Source: Amycolatopsis sp. 195334CR (GTDB lineage Bacteria > Actinomycetota > Actinomycetes > Mycobacteriales > Pseudonocardiaceae). From it: DNA of 64,000 nt. A model generated the notes under the pieces. It was not told where the DNA came from and searched no databases. It worked only from the letters and a program-made list of their open reading frames with translations. The stretch covers positions 1,736,001-1,800,000 of the forward strand of contig NZ_JAFJMJ010000002.1 in NCBI RefSeq assembly GCF_017309385.1, given 5' to 3'. Below, in pieces: positions 1 through 7,313 of this stretch. How positions within the stretch are numbered: the stretch's first letter is position 1; every line of letters begins with the position of its first letter. Both the position numbers and the translations under genes were made by a program.

Positions 1-2
1 GC

Positions 3-311
3 CGGATCGCGATGGCGCTGCCCGAGGTGACCGAGGCGGGGCAGGGGACCACGCCGAGCTTCCAGGTCCGGGGGCGGACCTTCGCCGCGGTGGTCGCCGA
101 CGGCACCCGCGCCCAGCTGCACCTGAAGGAGGCCGACGTCCGCGCCGCGGTGGAGGAGGACCCGGCCGTGTTCAGCGGCCTGCTCCGCCAGCGGCGGCTG
201 CTGCTCGAAGTCGACCTGGCCGCGGTCGACCCGGCGCTGTTCGCCCGGCTCACCGAACGGGCGTGGGCGTGGCGGGCCCCGCGCCGCCTCGCCGACACCG
301 GCGGCCGCTAG
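3..311 (+). CDS. MmcQ/YjbR-like protein, 5'-truncated by window edge
   Basis: C-terminal part of a small protein resembling the MmcQ/YjbR (DUF419) family, which has a CyaY-like fold and no firmly assigned role. The visible reading begins R-I-A-M-A-L-P-E-V-T-E, like the early 'ALPEVTE' stretch of this family, followed by the PSFQVRGRTFAAV strand and a C-terminal 'LTERAWAWRAP' helix. The frame is open to the window edge without a stop, so the ATG at position 12 is probably internal and the true start lies upstream. It is followed by an intergenic palindrome that was hit by an IS110 element. Family assignment rests on motif memory only. Confidence 0.6.
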   Translation, partial: RIAMALPEVTEAGQGTTPSFQVRGRTFAAVVADGTRAQLHLKEADVRAAVEEDPAVFSGLLRQRRLLLEVDLAAVDPALFARLTERAWAWRAPRRLADTGGR

Positions 312-346
312 CGTCCGGCCCCCGGCCCCCAGCCCCGGCCAAGTGG

Positions 347-389
347 TGTGAATGTGGCTTTCACAGCGGAATCGGCAGTGAAAGCCACA
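347..389. repeat. Intergenic palindrome interrupted by the IS110 element (left part)
   Basis: The left arm at 347-364 (TGTGAATGTGGCTTTCAC) is complete. The right arm starts at 378 (GTGAAAGCCACA) and breaks off at 389. The missing TTCACA is found at 1743-1748, just beyond the right end of the IS110 element. Joined, the two pieces give an 18/18 perfect inverted repeat with a 13-nt loop. It probably served as a transcription terminator after the upstream gene. Related hairpins lie at 13195-13247 and 22612-22660. Confidence 0.85.
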
Positions 390-404
390 GTGATGATGGT
401 GTGT

Positions 405-600
405 ATGGACGGGGGCTGCCCCGGGGCTTGGCCCGGAAAGCCACTGATGCCCTGGCCGGGGTTGTCTTGCGAATGATCTGCCGGTTCCGGGGTGGTCTCC
501 GTTCGTGCACGTCACCAGGCCAGGGGATGTGACTTGATAGGAGCCTGTGCCACCAGGACACCCATCACTGTGCTGTCCACCCCTGCTGGCCCGGTACGTG
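405..600 (+). ncRNA. Candidate bridge RNA of the IS110 element
   Basis: This non-coding left end holds two loops' worth of guide segments in the order target loop then donor loop. Target left guide: GAAAGCCAC at 436-444, identical to flank 380-388. Target right guide: TGCGAATG at 468-475, whose reverse complement matches 1741-1748 at 7 of 8 bases. Donor left guide: ATAGGAGC at 537-544, identical to the element's right end at 1731-1738. Donor right guide: CATCACTG at 563-570, the exact reverse complement of the left end at 388-395. Possible stems are CCCCGG 419-424 with CCGGGG 487-492, GTCAC 511-515 with GTGAC 529-533, and GGACA 556-560 with TGTCC 574-578. The RNA ends are guesses; the guide matches are seen directly. 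Confidence 0.75.
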
Positions 601-642
601 CCCTCCCTGACCACTGAACACCACGGGACGGCAGAGACCAGG

Positions 643-1725
643 ATGACTGATCAGCACACCGGCGTCGACACTGCCCAGCACACCGCGGTGATCGCCGGGG
701 TCGATACCCATAAAGACACCCACACCGCCGCCGCGCTCGATCCTGTCGGCCGGGTACTGGGCACGCACACCTTCCCGGCCACCACCGCCGGCTACACCGC
801 GCTGCGCACCTGGCTGGCCGGGTTCGGCACGGTGTCCGCGGCCGGTGTCGAGGGCACCGGTTCCTACGGCGCGGGCCTGGCCCGCTACCTGGCCGGCGAG
901 GGTGTCACGGTGGTGGAGGTCAACCAGCCCGACCGGCATGCCCGCCGCCGCAAGGGAAAGACCGACACCCAGGACGCGATCAACACCGCCCGCGCCGTCC
1001 TGGCCGGCCACGCCGAGGCCACCCCCAAAGCCGGCACCGGGCCCGCCGCCGCGATCACCGCCCTGCGCACCGCGCTGACCAGCGCGGTCAAATCCCGCAC
1101 CGCCGCGCTCAACCAGCTCCACGCCCTGATCGTCACCGCCCCCGCCCCGCTACGCGAATCCTTGTCCGGCCTGACCGGCACAACCCTGATCAGGGCCTGC
1201 GCCCGGCTGCGCCCCGGCACCGACCTCACCAGCCCCGTCAACGCCACGAAAACCGCGCTCCGCCGCCTCGCCCGGCGCATCACCGACCTCACCACCGAGA
1301 TCACCGACGCCAAAACCGACCTGAACACCCTGACCCGCCAGGTCCTGCCCGCCACCACCGCCGTGTTCGGCGTCGGCCCCGACACCGCCGCCCAGCTCCT
1401 GGCCACCGCCGGAGACAACCCCGACCGCATCACCACCGAAGCCCAGTTCGCCCACCTCTGCGGCACCGCCCCGATCGACGCCAGCAGCGGCCGCAACAAC
1501 CGCCACCGCCTCAACCGCGGCGGCGACCGCCACGCCAACGCCGCCCTCCACCGAATAGTGATCGTCCGCCTGCGCCACTGCCCCCGCACCCGCGCCTACC
1601 TCGAACGACGCACCCGCGAAGGCCTCCCCAAACGACACATCATCCGCTGCCTCAAACGCTACGTCGCACGCGAAATCCACCGAACCATCACCACAGACAT
1701 GGCCAACCTCACAACAACCCCTTGA
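643..1725 (+). CDS. IS110-family recombinase (DEDD transposase)
   Basis: A 360-residue recombinase that would excise and insert the element as guided by its bridge RNA. The N-terminal RuvC-like domain has the acidic set at D21 (GVDTHKD), E70 (VEGTGSYG), D108 and D111 (KTDTQDA). The middle is a helical linker. The C-terminal Tnp_20 domain carries the serine-containing PIDASSGRNNRHRLNRGG segment near residues 278-293, typical of IS110 enzymes. ATG at 643 is preferred over an upstream in-frame ATG at 547, because the upstream 32 residues would run through the guide-RNA region and do not resemble the family N-terminus. The stop lies 16 bp before the element's right end. Confidence 0.93.
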   Translation: MTDQHTGVDTAQHTAVIAGVDTHKDTHTAAALDPVGRVLGTHTFPATTAGYTALRTWLAGFGTVSAAGVEGTGSYGAGLARYLAGEGVTVVEVNQPDRHARRRKGKTDTQDAINTARAVLAGHAEATPKAGTGPAAAITALRTALTSAVKSRTAALNQLHALIVTAPAPLRESLSGLTGTTLIRACARLRPGTDLTSPVNATKTALRRLARRITDLTTEITDAKTDLNTLTRQVLPATTAVFGVGPDTAAQLLATAGDNPDRITTEAQFAHLCGTAPIDASSGRNNRHRLNRGGDRHANAALHRIVIVRLRHCPRTRAYLERRTREGLPKRHIIRCLKRYVAREIHRTITTDMANLTTTP

Positions 1726-1789
1726 CCTCAATAGGAGCATCATTCACAGCGTGCGCCGGGGGCGGTGGGGGCTGTGGCATGCTGGGCCG

Positions 1790-2344
1790 GTGTTCGCCGG
1801 GATCGTGCTCGCGGGTGGTGAAGCCCGGCGCCTGGGGGGCGTGGACAAACCCATGCTCGAGGTCGGCGGCCGGTCGCTGCTCGGCGGCGTGCTGGCCGCG
1901 CTCGGCGACGCCGGCGCAGCGGACACCGTGGTCGTCGGACCGCCGCGCGACGGCCTGCCCGGGGTCCGCTGGGCGAGGGAGGACCCGCCCGGCGGTGGTC
2001 CCGTCGCGGCGCTCGCGGCCGGGCTCGCCCTGCTCCCGGACGCCACCGAGATCGCCTTGCTGGCCGGGGACCTGACCGGCATCACCTCGTCCACAGTGGA
2101 CCGGCTGCGCACCGCCCGCGGTGCCGCCGACGGGGCGCTGCTGGTCGACTGCGGGCACCGCCAGTGGCTGGCCGGGGTGTGGCGCGCGGCGGCGCTGCGG
2201 GCCGCGGTCCCGGCCGAACCCGCCGGCGCCGCGCTGCGCCGGGCACTGGGCGATTTGTCCATTGTGGAGGTTGCCGCCGCGCCGGGCGAGGCGGCCGACG
2301 TGGACACCCCCGAAGACCTGCGCCGGCTGCGCGGCACGCGGTGA
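1790..2344 (+). CDS. mobA: MobA-like molybdenum cofactor guanylyltransferase
   Basis: A nucleotidyltransferase of about 184 residues that would transfer GMP to molybdopterin in the cytoplasm. The N-terminus has the family signature LAGGxxxRxGGxDKP, here LAGGEARRLGGVDKP, followed by a GGGPVAALAAGL segment and the LLAGDLTGI strand that replaces the usual metal-binding CDMP region. The GTG at 1790 puts the signature 7 residues from the start as in MobA proteins; another in-frame GTG at 1751 sits at the IS/palindrome junction and is less likely. The changed CDMP region leaves substrate choice (GTP with molybdopterin, or another NTP) open. It is not next to other molybdenum cofactor genes here. 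Confidence 0.65.
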   Translation: MFAGIVLAGGEARRLGGVDKPMLEVGGRSLLGGVLAALGDAGAADTVVVGPPRDGLPGVRWAREDPPGGGPVAALAAGLALLPDATEIALLAGDLTGITSSTVDRLRTARGAADGALLVDCGHRQWLAGVWRAAALRAAVPAEPAGAALRRALGDLSIVEVAAAPGEAADVDTPEDLRRLRGTR

Positions 2345-2428
2345 TCGCGTCTTCACAGCCGTCATACCGCCACCCGGGTTGACTACGGTGGCGGCACCAT
2401 CTGCAGAGAACTCGTCTAGGAGGCACCC

Positions 2429-3499
2429 GTGACCGATCCCGGCTACGCCGAGGGCGTGCCCGGTCAGCAACCAGGAACCCCCGCGCGGGACGCCCAGTTG
2501 CTGGAGCGCACCGTGTTCGAGGTGAAGCGGATCATCGTCGGGCAGGACCGCCTGGTCGAGCGCATGCTGGTGGGCCTGCTGGCGAAGGGGCACCTGCTGC
2601 TCGAAGGCGTGCCGGGCGTGGCCAAGACGCTCGCCGTGGAGACCTTCGCGCGGGTGGTCGGCGGGTCCTTCTCCCGCGTCCAGTTCACCCCCGACCTGGT
2701 GCCCGCCGACATCCTCGGCACCCGGATCTACCGCCAGGGCGCCGAGCGCTTCGACGTCGAGCTCGGCCCGGTGGTGGCGAACTTCGTGCTCGCCGACGAG
2801 ATCAACCGCGCGCCGGCCAAGGTGCAGTCGGCGATGCTCGAGGTGATGGCCGAGCGGCACGTCTCCATCGGCGGCAAGACCTTCCCGATGCCCGACCCGT
2901 TCCTGGTGCTGGCCACCCAGAACCCGATCGAGAACGAGGGCGTCTACCCGCTGCCCGAGGCCCAGCGCGACCGCTTCCTGTTCAAGATCGTGGTGGAGTA
3001 CCCCAGCGCGGAGGAGGAGCGCGAGATCGTCTACCGGATGGGCGTGACCCCGCCGGAACCGCACGAGGTGCTCAGCCCGGCCGAGCTGGTCCGCCTGCAG
3101 GGCGTGGCCTCGCAGGTCTTCGTGCACCACGCGCTGGTCGACTACGTGGTCCGGCTGGTGCTGACCACCCGCACCCCGGCCGAGCACGGCCTGACCGACG
3201 TGGCCGGCTGGGTGTCCTACGGCGCCTCGCCGCGCGCCAGCCTCGGCATCATCGCCGCCTCGCGGGCGCTCGCGCTGGTCCGTGGCCGCGACTACGTGCT
3301 GCCGCAGGACGTGGTGGACGTGGTGCCGGACGTGCTGCGCCACCGGCTGGTGCTCTCCTACGACGCGTTGGCCGACGGCGTGCCGCTGGACCACATCATC
3401 ACCCGCGTGCTGCAGACGGTGCCGCTGCCGCAGGTCTCGGCCCGGCCGCAGGGCGGCCCGCCGCAGCAGCCGGTGCCGGCGGGCGCGCCGGTCAGGTAA
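2429..3499 (+). CDS. moxR1: MoxR-family AAA+ ATPase
   Basis: A 356-residue AAA_3 ATPase, probably a chaperone for assembly or activation of VWA-domain partners. Walker A is GVPGVAKT at residues 60-67, Walker B LADEIN at 121-126, and sensor 1 is in LATQNPIENEG. A GTG start follows the ribosome site TAGGAGG. It is the first gene of a moxR-DUF58-VWA cluster with 12 bp and then 4-bp overlapping spacing, matching Rv1479-Rv1481 upstream of fabG1-inhA in mycobacteria. A possible promoter hexamer TTGACT lies at 2379-2384. Confidence 0.93.
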   Translation: MTDPGYAEGVPGQQPGTPARDAQLLERTVFEVKRIIVGQDRLVERMLVGLLAKGHLLLEGVPGVAKTLAVETFARVVGGSFSRVQFTPDLVPADILGTRIYRQGAERFDVELGPVVANFVLADEINRAPAKVQSAMLEVMAERHVSIGGKTFPMPDPFLVLATQNPIENEGVYPLPEAQRDRFLFKIVVEYPSAEEEREIVYRMGVTPPEPHEVLSPAELVRLQGVASQVFVHHALVDYVVRLVLTTRTPAEHGLTDVAGWVSYGASPRASLGIIAASRALALVRGRDYVLPQDVVDVVPDVLRHRLVLSYDALADGVPLDHIITRVLQTVPLPQVSARPQGGPPQQPVPAGAPVR

Positions 3500-3511
3500 G
3501 CGGCGAGGTCG

Positions 3512-4462
3512 ATGTTTTCGGCGAAGGAGACCAACGACGACCGCCCGCGCTGGGCGCCCCCGATCCTCACCGGCGACCGGCTCGAAGCGGGCCTGCGCAC
3601 GCTGGAGCTGGACGTGCGGCGGCGGCTCGACGGGCTGATGCAGGGCAACCACCTCGGGCTGGTGCCCGGGCCGGGGTCCGAGCCCGGCGAGGCGCGGCCC
3701 TACCAGCCCGGTGACGACGTGCGCCGGATGGACTGGGCGGTCACCGCGCGCACCACCGTGCCGCACATCCGCGAGACCGTCGCGGACCGCGAGCTGGAGA
3801 CCTGGGTGGTGGCCGACCTGTCGGCCAGCCTGGACTTCGGCACCGCGCTGTGCGAGAAGCGGGACCTGGTGGTCTGCGCGATGGCCGCGATCGCGCACCT
3901 GACCGGCGGTGGCGGCAACCGGATCGGCGCCATCGTCTCCACCGGCGCGCAGACCCAGCGCATCCCGGCGCGCGGCGGGCTGGCCCACGCGCGCGGCCTG
4001 GTCCGCAAGGTGGCCGAGACGCCGCGCGCGGGCGAGGGCACCCGGGGTGACCTGCCCGGCGCGATCGAGCAGTTGCGGCGCCCGCCCCGCCGGCGCGGGC
4101 TGGTGGTGGTGATCTCGGACTTCCTCGGCGGGACCGAGTGGCAGCGGCCGCTGCGGGGGCTGTCCGCGCGGCACGAGCTGATCGCGGTCGAGGTGCTCGA
4201 CCCGCGTGACCTCGACCTGCCGGAGGTGGGCACCGTGGTGCTGGCCGACCCGGAGTCGGGGCGGCAGCGCGAGGTGCACGCGACCCCGTTGCTGCGCAAG
4301 GAGTTCGGCGCGGCGGCCAGGGCGCACCGGGCCGAGGTGGCCGCCGGGATCCGGCGGGCCGGGGCCGGGCACCTGGTGCTGCGCACCGATTCGGACTGGA
4401 TCGCGGACATGGTCCGCTTCGTCGTGGCCCGCAAGCGCGGATGGTCGGGAGGTGTCGCATGA
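3512..4462 (+). CDS. DUF58 domain protein of the MoxR cluster
   Basis: A 316-residue soluble DUF58 protein, equivalent to Rv1480. The DUF58 signature R-x-Y-x-P-G-D-D-x-R-x-x-D-W is present as RPYQPGDDVRRMDW at about residues 62-75. After it comes a VWA-like fold with VVADLSASLDFG near residue 100, which is a partial MIDAS site, and VVISDFLGG around residue 207. Its stop overlaps the start of the next VWA gene as ATGA, implying translational coupling. Its role is inferred from context: part of a MoxR-chaperoned complex, often tied to envelope stress or protein maturation. Confidence 0.9.
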   Translation: MFSAKETNDDRPRWAPPILTGDRLEAGLRTLELDVRRRLDGLMQGNHLGLVPGPGSEPGEARPYQPGDDVRRMDWAVTARTTVPHIRETVADRELETWVVADLSASLDFGTALCEKRDLVVCAMAAIAHLTGGGGNRIGAIVSTGAQTQRIPARGGLAHARGLVRKVAETPRAGEGTRGDLPGAIEQLRRPPRRRGLVVVISDFLGGTEWQRPLRGLSARHELIAVEVLDPRDLDLPEVGTVVLADPESGRQREVHATPLLRKEFGAAARAHRAEVAAGIRRAGAGHLVLRTDSDWIADMVRFVVARKRGWSGGVA

Positions 4463-5442
4463 GCTTGACCGGATTCGCCGCGCCGTGGTGGTTCCTGCTG
4501 CTGATCGCGGTGGCCGGGGTGGTCGCCGGGTACGTGGTGGTGCAGCGCCTGCGCCGCCGCCGCACGCTGCGGTTCTCCAACCTGGAACTGCTGGAGAAGG
4601 TGGCGCCGAAGAGCGAGCGCCGGGTCCGGCACGTGCCCGCCGCGCTGATCACCGTGGCGCTGATCCTGTTCACCGTGGCGCTGGCCGGGCCGACCGCCGA
4701 GGCCAAGGTGCCGCGCAACCGCGCCACGGTGATGCTGGTGATCGACGTGTCGCTGTCGATGGAGGCCACCGACGTCGAGCCGAGCCGGATCAAGGCGGCG
4801 CAGGAGGCGGCGCGCTCGTTCGCCCAGGGGCTCACGCCCGGGGTGAACCTGGGGCTGATCTCGTTCGCCGGCACCGCGACCGTGCTGGTGGCGCCGACCA
4901 CCGAGCGGGTCAACGTGGTCAAGTCGATCGACAACCTCAAGCTCGCGCAGTCCACCGCCACCGGCGAGGGCGTGTTCGCCGCGCTGCAGTCGATCGAGGG
5001 CTTCTCGTCGGTGATCGCGGGGGCGGAGGGGCCGCCGCCGGCGCGCATCGTGCTGATGACCGACGGCAAGCAGACCGTGCCGACCGACGACCCGTACGGG
5101 CCGCGGGGCGGGTTCACCGCCGCACAGGCCGCGCGGCAGGCGCAGGTGCCGATCTCCAGCATCTCGTTCGGCACCTCGCGGGGGACCGTGGAGATCGAGG
5201 GCGAGCAGGTCCCGGTCGAGGTGGACGACGAGTCCATGCGGGAGATCGCCAAGCTCTCCGGCGGCGAGTTCTACAAGGCGGCGACGGCCGAGGAACTCAA
5301 GCAGGTCTACGCGAACCTCGGTGAGCAGATCGGCTACGAGACCAAGGACGCCGACGCGAGCAGGCCGTGGGTGGTGCTGGGCACGCTGGTGCTCTTCGCC
5401 GGGGTGGGCAGTTCACTGTTCATCGGCCAGCGCCTGCCGTAG
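4459..5442 (+). CDS. Membrane-anchored VWA domain protein
   Basis: A 327-residue protein equivalent to Rv1481. Two N-terminal membrane spans lie at about residues 11-28 and 60-77. A VWA domain follows with the MIDAS motif DVSLS at 96-100 and the threonine/aspartate parts LMTDGKQT. A third span lies near the C-terminus (WVVLGTLVLFAGVGSSLFIG). The ATG at 4459 has GGGAGG upstream and overlaps the DUF58 stop; an in-frame ATG at 4441 lies inside the preceding gene and was not chosen. It is probably the membrane partner of the upstream MoxR ATPase. Confidence 0.9.
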   Translation: MSLTGFAAPWWFLLLIAVAGVVAGYVVVQRLRRRRTLRFSNLELLEKVAPKSERRVRHVPAALITVALILFTVALAGPTAEAKVPRNRATVMLVIDVSLSMEATDVEPSRIKAAQEAARSFAQGLTPGVNLGLISFAGTATVLVAPTTERVNVVKSIDNLKLAQSTATGEGVFAALQSIEGFSSVIAGAEGPPPARIVLMTDGKQTVPTDDPYGPRGGFTAAQAARQAQVPISSISFGTSRGTVEIEGEQVPVEVDDESMREIAKLSGGEFYKAATAEELKQVYANLGEQIGYETKDADASRPWVVLGTLVLFAGVGSSLFIGQRLP

Positions 5443-5581
5443 CCGTCAAGCGGGGAACCCGGGCTGGTGGCTGGCAGGCCCCCGGCCCGGTCGCCCGGCT
5501 GCCGTGGCGATGAAGCGCGCGGCCCGGTCCGGGGCCGACCCGAGCCGGTGGATCCACGACCACCGACGAGCCCGCCGTGGT

Positions 5582-6043
5582 CTAGGAACCGGCGAAGTCG
5601 TGCTGGCGCCAGGCTTCGTAGACGGCGATGGCCGCGCTGTTGGACAGGTTGAGCGACCGGTTCGCCGGTCGCATCGGCAGGCGGACGCGGTCGGTGATCT
5701 CCGGCGCGTCCCGCACCTCCGGCGGCAGCCCGGCCGACTCCGGCCCGAACATCAGCACGTCACCGGCGGCGAAGTCGACCTGGGTGTGGAGCCTGCTGCC
5801 CGCGGTGGTGAAGGCGTACACCTTCGCGGGCAGCAGCGCCGCCCACGCCGCGTCGAGATCGGGGTGCACCCGGACCACCGCCAGATCGTGGTAGTCCAGC
5901 CCGGCGCGGCGCAGGTGGCTTTCCTCGAAGTTGAACCCGAGCGGCTCCACCAGGTGCAGCTCGCACCCGGTGTTCGCCGCCAGCCGGATGGCGTTGCCGG
6001 TGTTGGGCGGGATCTCCGGCCGGTAGAACAGAATGCGGAACAC
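5582..6043 (-). CDS. trmL: tRNA (cytidine(34)-2'-O)-methyltransferase
   Basis: A 153-residue SPOUT methyltransferase that would 2'-O-methylate the wobble base of leucine tRNAs. It begins FRILFYRPEIPPNTGNAIRLAANTG, the conserved TrmL/SpoU motif 1, and has motif 2 LMFGPESAGLP and motif 3 IPM-type LPMRPANRSLNLSNSAAIAVYEAWRQ, which build the trefoil-knot SAM site. Length matches the minimal TrmL family without extra domains. A 161-bp repeat lies just upstream of its start. Confidence 0.92.
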   Translation of the reverse strand: MFRILFYRPEIPPNTGNAIRLAANTGCELHLVEPLGFNFEESHLRRAGLDYHDLAVVRVHPDLDAAWAALLPAKVYAFTTAGSRLHTQVDFAAGDVLMFGPESAGLPPEVRDAPEITDRVRLPMRPANRSLNLSNSAAIAVYEAWRQHDFAGS

Positions 6044-6075
6044 CCGCCCACCCTAGAGAGTGCTGGACAGTGGTT

Positions 6076-6236
6076 TGCGTGGCGGTGCGGGTGGCGGAAC
6101 CTCAGGCGTCTTCTCGCTCCGGGATCTCCACCTCATGAATAACCGATTCACCACGGTGAAGCTGTCCTCGCGAGGAGCCGCCTGAGAACCCGCTGCGGTG
6201 CGAGCTGGCGGCCCACAGCAAGCGGCTCCGCCGCTT
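6076..6236. repeat. 161-bp dispersed intergenic repeat, copy 1
   Basis: This segment matches 54743-54903 at 153 of 161 positions (my alignment by eye), in the same orientation and with no gaps. Differences are mostly transitions grouped near the middle and near 6203-6207. It contains the small hairpin TTCACC/GGTGAA and, at its right end, AAGCGGC/GCCGCTT closed by a short loop. Here it sits between the start of trmL and the 3' end of the next minus-strand gene, 25 bp after that gene's stop. It may act as a 3'-end element of the minus-strand gene, a non-autonomous mobile repeat or a small RNA. Confidence 0.85.
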
Positions 6237-6261
6237 GAACCGCTTGACTCGCGCCCCGCGA

Positions 6262-7203
6262 TCAGGAGTTGTACGGCATGTTCGGCCACCACAGCACGCC
6301 CGCGCGGTAGCCCAGTTTCACGCCCCAGTAGAAGACGAAGAACGTGCCGACGAGGATGAAGGCCGCCGCCGAGATGCGGGCCGCGCGGCCCGGGGAGCGG
6401 GTCAGCCACCGCTGGAACCGGCCCCGCGTGGCAAGGGTGACCACCAGGAACAACACCGCCACCCCGGCGATGTTGCCCGCCGACTGCAGCGCGAAGGTCA
6501 GGAAACCCAGCAGCGGGTTGTCGGTCGACGCCGCGTACTCGTACAGCTTGCGGAACGGCGGGTACGGCCGCCCGATCAGGAACGCGCCCATCAGCGCGCC
6601 GAGGAACACCAGTTCGGCGCCGGGACGGCGGGCGAACAGCCCGGCCAGCGGGTTGCGCGCCATCCCGGCGTAGCTCAGCCCGCGCCACACCATGATCAGC
6701 CCGATCAGGCTGAACACGATCCCCGCCTGCAGGATCCGGACCGCCAGCCCGGTCTCCGGGTCCCCGAGCCTGGCCGACGACAACTGCGGCATGCCGTCGC
6801 TGAACAGCACGCCGATCGCCCCGTAGAGCCCCGAGACCACCACCGCGCCCGCCAGCAGCAGGCCGATCGGGCGCAGCAGCGCCAAGGCCCGGCTCCGGGT
6901 GTCACCCGGCTGCGTGGCCAGCGGCGCGAGCGCGCTGAACACCGCCACGTTGCACGCGGTGAACATGCCCGCGATCCCGGTGACGAAGGCGAACGCGATG
7001 GCCATGCCGGACCCGGAGATGGTCACCGCGCCGAGGTCCTCGCCGAAGATCGGGCCGGCGATGCCGCCCGCGATCACCTTGTCCACCAGGTGCGGCGACC
7101 ACAGCACGGCGAGCACCACCCCGGCCAGCCCGGACAGCAGCACCAGCCGCCACGGTTTCGCTCGGGTCGAGGTGGGATCGGACAGCGGGATCGACTGGGT
7201 CAT
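6262..7203 (-). CDS. Polytopic membrane protein, possibly CcdA/DsbD-like
   Basis: A 313-residue protein with about eight predicted membrane spans and charged loops. It has a GMFTACNVAVFSALAPL segment reminiscent of the cysteine-proline motif in CcdA/DsbD-type electron carriers, but only one cysteine is present there, so a thiol-redox role is doubtful. A second conserved-looking stretch is LQSAGNIAGVAVLFLVV, and the C-terminus ends WWPNMPYN. The start at 7203 has GGAGG nearby. The minus-strand frame stays open far upstream but that part looks non-coding. Function unknown. Confidence 0.6.
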   Translation of the reverse strand: MTQSIPLSDPTSTRAKPWRLVLLSGLAGVVLAVLWSPHLVDKVIAGGIAGPIFGEDLGAVTISGSGMAIAFAFVTGIAGMFTACNVAVFSALAPLATQPGDTRSRALALLRPIGLLLAGAVVVSGLYGAIGVLFSDGMPQLSSARLGDPETGLAVRILQAGIVFSLIGLIMVWRGLSYAGMARNPLAGLFARRPGAELVFLGALMGAFLIGRPYPPFRKLYEYAASTDNPLLGFLTFALQSAGNIAGVAVLFLVVTLATRGRFQRWLTRSPGRAARISAAAFILVGTFFVFYWGVKLGYRAGVLWWPNMPYNS

Positions 7204-7313
7204 CGCGGTTCCTCCGTGGCCGGTGTGGAATTGTGCCCGGAATACAACCGCCTCCGTTGACCGCTGATCAAGATGCGATCGGCGCAACAGGGGTTGCTCG
7301 CCGGGCGCACCCC

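Larger units (their letters stand above)
388..1742 (+). mobile_element. IS110-family insertion sequence, about 1.35 kb
   Basis: Boundaries come from the interrupted palindrome. Host sequence stops at CA (388-389) and resumes after CA (1741-1742), so the element shares a CA core dinucleotide with its target. There are no terminal inverted repeats and no target duplication beyond the core, as expected for IS110. About 250 bp of non-coding DNA precedes the recombinase gene and only about 16 bp follows it, which is the layout of the IS110 subgroup with the guide RNA in the left end rather than the IS1111 subgroup. The recombinase is full length and nothing indicates decay, so the element looks intact. 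Confidence 0.9.

Noticed and set aside
263..532. An 89-codon frame over the left end of the IS110 element
   Set aside because: It overlaps the end of the MmcQ-like gene, the palindrome and the guide-RNA region, with no protein-like features.
6053..6688. Minus-strand frame covering the 161-bp repeat as a protein
   Set aside because: The frame is open in both copies, but no start codon or ribosome site belongs to the repeat, and upstream parts overlap other genes. Kept as a non-coding repeat.
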